Shown here: in pieces, positions 1 to 7,215 of the stretch
Numbering within the stretch: the first letter of the stretch is position 1
Layout: each line of letters opens with the position of its first letter
From: JBBDIO01 sp040880365
Lineage (GTDB): Bacteria > Chloroflexota > Anaerolineae > Caldilineales > Caldilineaceae
Assembly (NCBI GenBank): GCA_040880365.1
Contig: JBBDIO010000278.1
Span: 1-11,437 of the forward strand
Length of the DNA: 11,437 nucleotides
Direction: 5' to 3'
The notes under the pieces: model-generated
Database searches by the model: none
Seen by the model: the letters and a program-made list of their open reading frames with translations, nothing else
Told to the model about the DNA's origin: nothing
Made by a program: the position numbers and the translations under genes

Positions 1-305
1 GCCAGAAATTTGCCCAGGACCAGTTGCCAGTGTGCCACGGGCAGGGTCAGCAGGATTTCGAGTGTGCCGCTGGTCTCTTCTTCGCTCCATTGGCGCATGG
101 TGAGCGTGGCGATGAGAAAAACCAGAAGCAGGGGCATCCAGCGAAAGAGGGGGCGCACATCGGCAAGCCCGCGTGCGAAGAATGTATCTAGCCAAAAGAA
201 AGTAAAGAGGACGGCAGCAACAAAGACGCCAATGAAGATCAACGCCATAGGCGAGCTGAAATAGGCGTAGAGTTCTTTCCGGGTAATCGCAAACGTTTGT
301 CTCAT
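1..305 (-). CDS. ABC-2 type transporter permease, N-terminal part (GldF/NosY-like), cut by window edge
   Basis: Reads leftward from ATG at 305 and runs off the window after 101 codons, so only the N-terminus is visible. It should be the membrane subunit that pairs with the ATPase encoded just upstream. Residues 1-16 are a short polar cytoplasmic start (MRQTFAITRKELYAYF). Residues about 19-38 form a first hydrophobic helix and about 53-70 a second. The stretch after it, MRQWSEEETSGTLEILLTLP (70-89), is the conserved cytoplasmic loop of the GldF/NosY type of ABC-2 permeases, where an E-rich segment followed by G-T-L-E-x-L-L-T is usual. The gene starts 105 bases after the ATPase stop on the same strand, so co-transcription is likely. 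No strong ribosome binding site is seen; GAGA lies about 11 bases upstream. The exported substrate cannot be told from this part. Confidence 0.85.
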   Translation of the reverse strand, partial: MRQTFAITRKELYAYFSSPMALIFIGVFVAAVLFTFFWLDTFFARGLADVRPLFRWMPLLLVFLIATLTMRQWSEEETSGTLEILLTLPVAHWQLVLGKFL

Positions 306-348
306 AGTGAATCACATCTCATTGCAAACAGAATTTCACAACTGTGTA

Positions 349-376
349 TTGCCAACGCATAAGTTTGCCGACGCAT
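349..376. repeat. Short direct repeat in the ATPase-permease spacer
   Basis: Two 12-base copies, TTGCCAACGCAT at 349-360 and TTGCCGACGCAT at 365-376, differ at one position and start 16 bases apart. They lie in the 105-base spacer between the ATPase stop codon (411-413) and the permease start codon (303-305). The spacer holds no gene. The repeat may be chance or a small control site; there is no hairpin with a T-run that would make it a terminator. Confidence 0.45.
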
Positions 377-410
377 GGATTGGGACGGAGTGGGCACAAG
401 CAGGGAAGCG

Positions 411-1382
411 TCAGGCCGCGGGCGGGCCGGTCTCCTGGGTCGCGGCAGGCTGCGATTCCTGGACTACCAGCCGGTTGAAGACGCTTTCCAGTGTCTTTGC
501 GTTCTGGCGCAGCTCGCGCAGAGGCCAATTGTGCTCGCGGGCGGCGGCATAGAGCCGGGGACAGAGGTCGGCGGCGGGCTGTGCGGTGACGATCAGCCGG
601 GGATATGCGGCATGACCGGCGGCGGTTGGGGCGTGCTCGACTGCGGTGACGCCGGGGAGTGTCGCCAGTATGCCTTCAATGCCCGGCACCGGGGTTTGCA
701 GAACCAGGGTTGCACTATCGCTGATCGCCAGTTCTGCCAGGCGCGCGTCGGCGCGCACTTCGCCGTTGAGCAGCATGATCACCCGGTCGCACAGGGCTTC
801 TACTTCGGACAGGATGTGGGTGGAAAAGAGGATCGTGGTGTGATGGGCCAGGTCTTTGATGAGCCGGCGAATATCCAGAAGCTGAGTTGGATCCAGCCCA
901 ATCGTGGGTTCATCCAGAATCAGCAACCGCGGGCGGTGCAGGATGGCCTGGGCAAGTCCGACCCGCTGGCGAAAGCCTTTACTTAATTCGGCAATCGGCC
1001 GGGTGAGGTGGTTTTCCAGGTTGGTGGCATAGACCGCATCGGAGATGGCGGCAGTCTGCGCGCCGGTTGGAATCTGGCGCAAATCGGCCATCATTTGCAG
1101 ATAGCGTTGCACCGACAGGCCGCGATAGAGGGGCGCGCTTTCGGGCAGATAGCCAATGCGGGCCTGTACCTGGCGCGTGGCGGTCACGACATCGAGGCCG
1201 TCGATGTGGGCCGTGCCCGCGTCGGGCTGGAGAAAGCCGGTCAGGATTTTGATGGTTGTGGTCTTGCCGGCGCCGTTGGGTCCCAACAGGCCGACAATCT
1301 CGCCTGGCGCAATCTGGAACGATACATTGCGCAGGGCAGGCGTGGCGTTGAAGTGCTTTTCGAGTTGGTTGACGACTAGCAT
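411..1382 (-). CDS. ABC-2 type transporter ATP-binding protein (GldA/CcmA-like)
   Basis: 323-residue nucleotide-binding subunit of an ABC exporter, acting on the inner face of the membrane with the permease that follows. All ABC motifs are present: Walker A GPNGAGKT at 34-41; a Q-loop region GYLPES at 77-82, with Glu where Gln is usual, as is common in this ABC-2 subgroup; signature LSKGFRQR at 133-140; Walker B LLILDEP at 153-159 with catalytic Glu158; D-loop IGLDP; and H-loop STH with His189. Residues from about 220 on are a C-terminal extension typical of ABC-2 ATPases, with a Pro/Ala/Gln-rich tail. The ATG at 1382 is preceded by AGAGGA (1393-1398) at 10 bases, and a good promoter lies directly upstream. 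Family assignment is firm; the substrate is unknown. Confidence 0.95.
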   Translation of the reverse strand: MLVVNQLEKHFNATPALRNVSFQIAPGEIVGLLGPNGAGKTTTIKILTGFLQPDAGTAHIDGLDVVTATRQVQARIGYLPESAPLYRGLSVQRYLQMMADLRQIPTGAQTAAISDAVYATNLENHLTRPIAELSKGFRQRVGLAQAILHRPRLLILDEPTIGLDPTQLLDIRRLIKDLAHHTTILFSTHILSEVEALCDRVIMLLNGEVRADARLAELAISDSATLVLQTPVPGIEGILATLPGVTAVEHAPTAAGHAAYPRLIVTAQPAADLCPRLYAAAREHNWPLRELRQNAKTLESVFNRLVVQESQPAATQETGPPAA

Positions 1383-1405
1383 AGTAGGTATGTCCTCTGG
1401 CGCTT

Positions 1406-1434
1406 ATTCTAGCAATGCTGCCAGTGGATACCAA
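1406..1434 (-). promoter_or_regulatory. Putative sigma70-type promoter (extended -10) for the ABC-2 ATPase/permease pair
   Basis: On the minus strand, a -35 TTGGTA (1434-1429) and a -10 TAGAAT (1411-1406) are separated by exactly 17 bases. The -10 is preceded by TGC, giving an extended -10 (TGCTAGAAT). Predicted start of transcription is near 1399, leaving a 17-base leader that contains the AGAGGA ribosome binding site. It sits in the 76-base gap after the peptidase stop codon, so the transporter pair can be expressed without the upstream genes. Prediction from sequence only. Confidence 0.6.
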
Positions 1435-1458
1435 TTGGGGCCATGCAAAATGAGTAGG

Positions 1459-2607
1459 CTATCCTCCAATTTGGCGCTGGGTCAGTTGGTCGGCGACCAT
1501 GTCCAGCGGCAGGCCGTGGAGCATGTGACCGTCGCGTCCGACCAGGGTCTCGGCGGCACACAGCGCATTGAGCACGCTTTCCTCCACCGCTTCGACGGTG
1601 GCGGGCAGCAGCGCATCCATGATGGCCGCTTCGGCAATCAGCGCGGGGGCCTGGAGATTGGCATCGGTGGGCGCATGGGGAATGCGGCGCGACACGCTGA
1701 AGGCGATGACAAAATCACCGCTGCCGTGGTCGATGGTGGAGCCGGTGCGCGCCAGCCCGGCAGTAGCCCGCACGCTGAGCCGGTGTAGTTGCCGGGCATC
1801 GAGCGGCGCGTCGGTCGCCAGTATCACGACGACAGAGCCGGGGGGCACTGCTGTGGGCGTAATTGGGGGCAGCATGGGCGGATCCGGGAAGATGTCGCGA
1901 CGGCTGGGCAAATGGTGGCCCGCAAAAAGCAGTTGACCGGGTCGCCCAAAATTGGCCTGGACCAATGCGCCGACGGTGTAGGTTTGTGCGCCCAGTGTGA
2001 CGGGGCGCCCGGCACTGCCGATGCCGCCTTTCCAACCATAACAGGCCATGCCGGTGCCGCCGCCCACGTTGCCCTCGACCACGGGGCTGAAATCGGGCTG
2101 GAACTGGGCCGCGTGAATGGCCTGGATGACATGTTCGGCTTGCAGATGATTGCCCTGTACATCGTTGAGATAGCCATCGTTGCATTCGGCGACCACGGGG
2201 TTGACCGTGCTGGTGGAAACGCCAATTGTGGGGTTGTGGTCGATACTCCATTGGGCGAGCGCATCGGCGGCGCGCCAGACGCTGAGTGTGTTGGTGAGTG
2301 CGATGGGCGTTTCGATCTGGCCTAGCTCGTGAATCTGGGCCAAACCACACGCTTTGCCAAAGCCGTTAATGACATGCGTGGCTGCGGTGACTTTGGACTG
2401 AAAGAGGTTGCCGGCGTGGGGCAAAATCATCGTGACGCCGGTGCGCACTGGCCCCTGGCCCCGTTGGAGTGCGCCTTCGCCTTCGTGTAGTGTAACATGC
2501 GCGACGCGCACGCCGGGCACATCGGTGATGGCATTATTCGGGCCGGAAGCGGCTTGCCAGTAGGTGGAGGGAATGGGTAGTTCACGCGCACGTGGGCGGG
2601 TCGTCAT
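1459..2607 (-). CDS. P1 family (S58, DmpA-like) self-processing peptidase
   Basis: 382-residue member of the DmpA/P1 peptidase family, N-terminal nucleophile enzymes that cleave themselves in front of a serine, which then becomes the nucleophile; characterised members are aminopeptidases. The N-terminal region has the family pattern NNAITDVPGVRVAH (24-37). Core glycine-rich segments VEGNVGGGTGMACYGWKGGIGSA (starting at 177) and VGALVQANFG (212-221, with the conserved Asn219) follow. The processing site is PPGSVVVILATDAPL (255-269): cleavage is expected between Gly257 and Ser258, matching Gly249/Ser250 of DmpA. No signal peptide is seen, so it is probably cytoplasmic. The start at 2607 was chosen because AGGAAGGA lies 10 bases upstream. 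An in-frame ATG at 2637 overlaps the upstream stop as ATGA but has no ribosome binding site. It follows the binding-protein gene by 26 bases, so the two are probably one operon. Confidence 0.93.
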   Translation of the reverse strand: MTTRPRARELPIPSTYWQAASGPNNAITDVPGVRVAHVTLHEGEGALQRGQGPVRTGVTMILPHAGNLFQSKVTAATHVINGFGKACGLAQIHELGQIETPIALTNTLSVWRAADALAQWSIDHNPTIGVSTSTVNPVVAECNDGYLNDVQGNHLQAEHVIQAIHAAQFQPDFSPVVEGNVGGGTGMACYGWKGGIGSAGRPVTLGAQTYTVGALVQANFGRPGQLLFAGHHLPSRRDIFPDPPMLPPITPTAVPPGSVVVILATDAPLDARQLHRLSVRATAGLARTGSTIDHGSGDFVIAFSVSRRIPHAPTDANLQAPALIAEAAIMDALLPATVEAVEESVLNALCAAETLVGRDGHMLHGLPLDMVADQLTQRQIGG

Positions 2608-2617
2608 GCTGCTATTG

Positions 2618-2625
2618 TCCTTCCT
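2618..2625 (-). promoter_or_regulatory. Ribosome binding site deciding the peptidase start
   Basis: AGGAAGGA on the minus strand (2625-2618) is followed after 10 bases by the ATG at 2607. The alternative ATG at 2637 lies upstream of this site and is preceded only by a C-rich stretch, so the site supports the shorter protein. Confidence 0.7.
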
Positions 2626-2633
2626 GGGGTCGC

Positions 2634-4254
2634 TCATGGGGTGCGGTTGTGGGCAGTTTCGGATACGCTGGGCCAGACCACTTCCATTGCGGCAAAGGGC
2701 TGGTCGGGTGTGGTATAGCGCAGATAGTAGAGGGGCGGTGCGGGCCACTGTTGCCACATAGATTGGGACTGTGACTGTGCCAGCGTGATGGGTTGCCCCG
2801 ATGATGATTGTGGGGTCGCATTCGTATTGGCGGCGGCGTCGGGAAAATAGTAGCGACCCGCGCTCAGTTCTACATCCAGCCGGCGCAGTTGGCGCGCGAC
2901 GTGATTGCCGTCCAGGGTTTCGGCCTGGCGCGCGGCGTGGGCAAACAGAAATGCGGCATCGTAGGCGGCGAAGACCCAGGCCGGGGGCCACCCGTCCATA
3001 TAGGGTTCATAGTCGGAGAGAAAGGCTTGCCGCAGGGCGGAAGCCGTGCCCGCTTGTAGTGTAGGGCGCGGGCCAAAGTGACCGATCAGTGTGTCCTGAC
3101 CGTTGGGAATCGTCTGCCAGAATGTTTCAGCGTAGCGGGGAGAGTGGCTGGATACAATGTCTACGCCGCGGGTTGGGCCAATGCCTGCGTGTAGTAATTG
3201 TGATTGCAGCAGCAGCGCGGCGTCGCCGGGCAAGAGGATGAAGACCATATCGGGCAGCACAGGACGCGCAAGTATGCGCGCCACTGTGCTGGAAAAGTCC
3301 TGGCTGGGCAGATCCACCGTAAGCACTTCCGACTGCACCTGAATTTGTGTCAGGCGCGTGCTGATAGCCTGGGCGATGGCCGAGCCTGTGGCGGCAGATT
3401 CGACAATCAGGAGTACGTCGTCGATTGTACGGGGGTCGATTGNNNNNNNNNNNNNNNNNNNNNNNNNNNNNNNNNNNNNNNNNNNNNNNNNNNNNNNNNN
3501 NNNNNNNNNNNNNNNNNNNNNNNNNNNNNNNNNNNNNNNNNNCGGCTTCCAATTGCGTGATGAGATGCGTGATGAGCGATGCGGGCATTTGCGCATACAT
3601 GGACATGCTGGGCGCGATGCGGAAGACGCTGGACCCGGGGGTGGCGGTCAGTTCATCGGCGGGCGCATGGAGGACAATATAGGGAACCTGATAGGCGTTG
3701 GCAACGGATGCAGTTGCCAGCGCGACGTGGTTGTGATAGCCGCCAATGATTACCGCGGCACAGTCGAGCGTAATCAGACGGTGGGCGAATTCGGCGGCGC
3801 GGTCGGCGTGGGCAGCGGTATCGTAGGTGACGAGACGCGGCGTCGCCGCGCCCAGCAGACCTTCGCGCTGGATGCGTTCGACGGCAAGACTCAAGGCGGT
3901 TTGCATGGCAAATCCCGCGGAAAAGGCGTTTTGGCCTGAAAGTGGCAACAGCGCGCCGATGGTGACTTCGTTGGTCGCTTCGAATTGGGCATGGGCGCAG
4001 GGCTGGGGCGGGGCGGGTGTGGCTTCGATGATGACCGACTGGATGACGACACGGGTGACTTCCACGATCACTGCGACGGGCGTCGGGGTATCGACACGAA
4101 TGGTTGGCACCAGTTCAACCAGACGCACCTCGGGCGAACCCGTGCCAACTGGCCCGGCTGGATTTTCGGCTGACAGGTCGGCGGCACGCGTACAGGCCAC
4201 CGGCGCCAGTGCGATGAGAATACACATTGCCAGAATCGCCAGTCGTTGCAGCAT
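2634..4254 (-). CDS. Solute-binding lipoprotein, type 1 periplasmic-binding fold (Leu/Ile/Val-receptor-like), interrupted by assembly gap
   Basis: Extracytoplasmic ligand-binding protein, broken in the assembly by the N run at 3443-3542. The first 237 residues (4254-3544) start with a lipoprotein signal peptide: MLQR, a hydrophobic core, and LAPVAC with Cys21. A flexible T/P/V-rich linker follows (about 22-92), containing TPTPVAVIVEVTRVV (56-70). The binding fold opens with VTIGALLPLSGQNAFSAGFA (97-116), typical of branched-chain amino-acid receptor-like proteins. After the gap, 268 residues continue with the second lobe, including VLLIVESAATGSAIAQ and, later, YMDGWPPAWVFAAYDAAFLFAHA. The halves lie in different frames only because the 100 N are a placeholder; an intact gene needs a missing length divisible by three. 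Start 4254 fits the signal peptide; an in-frame ATG at 4356 would place 34 polar residues before it. No importer permease or ATPase is adjacent, so its transporter must be elsewhere, or it may act as a sensor. Confidence 0.85.
3443..3542. other. Assembly gap, 100 N
   Basis: Exactly 100 undetermined bases inside the lipoprotein gene. A round 100 is the usual placeholder for a scaffold gap of unknown size. The reading frames on either side (one unpaired base at 3543, two at 3441-3442) require a true length that is a multiple of three if the gene is intact, which 100 is not. Confidence 0.99.
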
Positions 4255-4376
4255 GGTGGCGGTGGGCGTGGAGATAGGCACCAGATGCTCCCGATTGCAC
4301 GGGCCAGGCCCGCGCACAGACGTAGATTGCCAAATCGTTGGTATGATACAGGCCATGCGTGGGGTAATCTATGGCG

Positions 4377-4406
4377 AGTATAGCACTTTGCACAGGGTTC
4401 GCCCAA
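4377..4406 (-). promoter_or_regulatory. Putative extended -10 promoter for the lipoprotein/peptidase operon
   Basis: Minus-strand TGC-TATACT (the -10 hexamer at 4382-4377) is an extended -10 box with 5 of 6 consensus bases. A weak -35 TTGGGC (4406-4401) lies 18 bases upstream. Predicted transcription start is near 4370, giving a leader of about 115 bases before the chosen start codon at 4254. It lies downstream of the tRNA terminator, which fits a separate transcription unit. Confidence 0.5.
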
Positions 4407-4464
4407 TCGTCCAGAGACTCGCCGCTTCAGTGTTATGGGCGGCAAATTCATGGGCAGGCACAGC

Positions 4465-4490
4465 AAAACGCCCGGTCGAAACCGGGCGTT
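4465..4490 (-). terminator. Intrinsic terminator of the tRNA-Ser transcript
   Basis: On the minus strand, a perfect 10-base-pair stem (AACGCCCGGT / ACCGGGCGTT) closes a TTCG tetraloop, and the 3' arm runs into TTTT (4468-4465). It begins two bases after the CCA end of the tRNA. GC-rich stem, stable UUCG-type loop and U-run make this a textbook Rho-independent terminator. It should also separate the ftsY-prfB-tRNA region from the lipoprotein operon. Confidence 0.93.
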
Positions 4491-4582
<92 letters not shown>

Positions 4583-4717
4583 ACAGATAACGATTTGTGC
4601 GGACAGCGATTTACAGGTGCGTAGCTTGTGGCGAACGCGCCGTACACGGCTGTTTTGCTAGACGCCAGCTTAGCACAGGCGGTGCGAAAAGTACAGTTCG
4701 CCGGCGCGAAATTTGCG

Positions 4718-5816
4718 CTAGTCCAGGTCGCCTACCTGCTGTTTCAGCCACGCCTCGATAAAGGGGTCCAGATCGCCATCCAGCACGCCGGTCGTGTTGC
4801 TGGTCTCGGCGTCGGTGCGCAGGTCTTTCACCATCTGATAGGGATGCAGCACGTAGGAACGAATCTGGGAGCCAAAATTGGCTTCGACGTTTACGCCGCG
4901 CAAACGCGCCTTTTCGGCGTCCAACCGTTCCTGTTCGATGTCGTAGAGCTTGCCGCGCAGGACGCGCATGGCCGATTCCCGGTTTTGGGTTTGGCTGCGT
5001 TCGTTCTGGCAGGTGACGACAATGCCCGAGGGCAGGTGGCGAAGGCGGACGGCGGTGGCGTTCTTTTGTACATTCTGGCCGCCGGCGCCGCCGCTGAGAA
5101 AGACTTCGATCTGGATATCTTTGGGGTCGATTTCGATATCAATGTTTTCGTCCAGCACCGGCACCACTTCGACTTTGGCGAAACTGGTATGGCGGCGATT
5201 GCTGGAATCGAACGGGCTGAGGCGTACCAGGCGGTGGGTGCCTTTTTCGGCGCGCAGGTAGCCATAGGCAAAGGGGCCATCGATTTCTACGGTCACGCTT
5301 TTGAGGCCCGCTTCCTCGCCTTCGGTCATATCGGTAATGACAGTCTTGAAGCTGCGCTTTTCGGCCCAGCGCAGATACATGCGCAACATCATCTGCGCCC
5401 AATCCTGGGCTTCGGTGCCCCCGGCACCGGCATGGATGCTGAGAATCGCGGAACCGTCATCATGTTCCCCGGCCAGCGCTAGTGCAAATTCGCGCCGGGC
5501 ATATTCTTCTTCGATCTGGTTGGCTTCCTGCTCCAGCTCGGCCAGCATGTCGGGGTCGTCGTCTGCCATCGCGGCGAGTTCCAGCGCGTCGGCGGCGCGG
5601 CGAAAAAACTCGTCCCATTCGGTGACGAGATTGCGCAGGGAACTGAGTTCCTGCATCTTGGTTTGGGCGAGCTGGGCATCATCCCAGAAAGCGGGATCAT
5701 GGGTTTCGGCTTCCAGCGACTTGACGCGTTCGGCTTTGACCGACAAGTCAAAGCCGCCCCCTGATGATATCGACCCGACTCATCAATTGAGTCAGGCGGG
5801 CTTCTACATCGTTCAT
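4718..5816 (-). CDS. prfB: Peptide chain release factor 2, with programmed +1 frameshift
   Basis: Class I release factor that recognises UGA and UAA stop codons and triggers peptide release in the ribosome. It is made from two frames: ATG at 5816 (AGGAG at 5826-5822) opens a 22-codon leader that ends in CTT TGA C. A +1 shift on CTT skips one base and continues in the frame ending at 4718, giving 365 residues, the same length as E. coli RF2. In the full protein the stop-codon-reading tripeptide SPF is at 200-202 and the catalytic GGQ at 245-247 (SGGAGGQNVQ), close to E. coli positions 205-207 and 250-252. The N-terminal part, including THDPAFWDD, is the usual helical domain 1. The gene's own stop is TAG, which RF2 does not read and which stays outside the UGA feedback loop. 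It follows ftsY by 87 bases on the same strand. Confidence 0.97.
5748..5762 (-). promoter_or_regulatory. prfB programmed +1 frameshift site
   Basis: On the minus strand, AGGGGG-CGG-CTT-TGA: an internal Shine-Dalgarno-like AGGGGG (5762-5757), a three-base spacer, the slippery CTT (5753-5751), and in-frame TGA (5750-5748) followed by C. This is the arrangement known from E. coli prfB (AGGGGG-TAT-CTT-TGA-C), where low RF2 lets the ribosome slip forward. The site is codons 19-23 here. Confidence 0.96.
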
Positions 5817-5903
5817 GCGTTCTCCTGCCCTGTTAGTCTCTGCATTGTCTGGTGGTCGCTGCCGTGTGCGGAATCGGTTGGCTTTGCCAGTGTGAAAGGC
5901 CGG

Positions 5904-6854
<951 letters not shown>

Positions 6855-6881
6855 AGCAGAGTCTCCCTATCTTCCCGGATA

Positions 6882-6910
6882 TATATAGAAAATTAGCATC
6901 GGTGTGTCTC
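6882..6910 (-). promoter_or_regulatory. Putative ftsY promoter
   Basis: Minus strand: -35 GAGACA (6910-6905) and -10 TATATA (6887-6882) are 17 bases apart, each matching 4 of 6 consensus bases. Predicted start is near 6875, giving a 21-base leader that contains the AGGGAGA ribosome binding site and reaches the GTG at 6854. The neat fit of leader, ribosome site and start codon supports it. Confidence 0.5.
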
Positions 6911-6916
6911 TTCATG

Positions 6917-6934
6917 CGTGCAACGTTTTGCACG
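6917..6934. promoter_or_regulatory. Perfect 18-base inverted repeat, operator-like
   Basis: CGTGCAA (6917-6923) and TTGCACG (6928-6934) are exact reverse complements with a 4-base centre CGTT. A second overlapping repeat, CAACGT/ACGTTG (6921-6926 and 6932-6937), is also exact. The site sits 7 bases upstream of the predicted ftsY -35 box, where a dimeric regulator could act. No T-run follows, so it is not a terminator. Confidence 0.45.
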
Positions 6935-6940
6935 TTGTAG

Positions 6941-6974
6941 AGCGACACCGCGCATCTAGCGACACTGCACATTT
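6941..6974. repeat. Tandem 17-base repeat, two copies
   Basis: AGCGACACCGCGCATCT (6941-6957) is followed directly by AGCGACACTGCACATTT (6958-6974); 14 of 17 bases agree and all three changes are C/T or G/A. It begins four bases after the overlapping inverted repeat at 6921-6937. The period is not a whole number of helix turns, so it is not an obvious pair of same-face binding sites. Confidence 0.55.
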
Positions 6975-7139
6975 ATTGCCTGGTCTGTGCGTGACACGGC
7001 TGGCCGCGTGCCCCAGTTTTTGTCTGCGGCTCGGCAGGCGTCGCTGGGTAGCCACTTCGACCGGTAAGTATACCATGCGTCGAGAGCAATTGCTGTATTG
7101 CGGCGGGCATTTCATGCTTTGACAAGGCTCTGCTTCTGT

Positions 7140-7169
7140 TAGACACTAAAGCAATCTGTAAACTATACG
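7140..7169 (+). promoter_or_regulatory. Putative thrC-rnc promoter
   Basis: TAGACA (7140-7145, 5 of 6 consensus) and TATACG (7164-7169, 4 of 6) are 18 bases apart; predicted start is near 7176, 40 bases before the thrC start codon. A perfect -35 TTGACA at 7119-7124 lies just upstream but has only weak -10 candidates (GACACT at 17 bases), so it may be an alternative or additional promoter. Confidence 0.45.
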
Positions 7170-7215
7170 CGGTGCATCCCTGCCTCAACTGCAAAACATC
7201 TGGAAATGCGAGTCG

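Larger units (their letters stand above)
6855..7215. other. Divergent ftsY/thrC control region, no gene
   Basis: 361 bases without a credible coding frame between two genes reading away from each other. Base composition is visibly less GC-rich than the flanking genes. It contains a promoter-like element for each side, an 18-base inverted repeat and a 17-base tandem repeat (listed separately). I see no riboswitch, T-box or tRNA-like structure, and no leader peptide rich in threonine codons. Confidence 0.85.

Noticed and set aside
2608..2991. Upstream extension of the peptidase reading frame as real N-terminus
   Set aside because: The extra 128 codons overlap the lipoprotein gene in another frame and look like shadow sequence; a strong ribosome binding site at 2618-2625 points to the start at 2607.
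3127..4356. Frameshifted pseudogene at the lipoprotein locus
   Set aside because: The change of frame occurs exactly across the N run, whose length is a placeholder; both sides read cleanly as halves of one family.
4254..4356. Start of the lipoprotein at ATG 4356
   Set aside because: It would put 34 polar residues before an otherwise typical lipoprotein signal peptide and has no ribosome binding site, although it lies only 14 bases after the predicted transcription start, so a leaderless form is not fully excluded.
4583..4717. Promoter or terminator between prfB and tRNA-Ser
   Set aside because: The best candidates (TGCTAAGCT, TAAATC with weak -35 boxes; a five-base-pair TTCGC/GCGAA stem) are no better than chance, so none is listed.
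6996..7021. Possible terminator hairpin before TTTTT in the ftsY/thrC spacer
   Set aside because: Only a CTGG/CCAG stem of about four pairs can form, and no gene reads into it on the plus strand.
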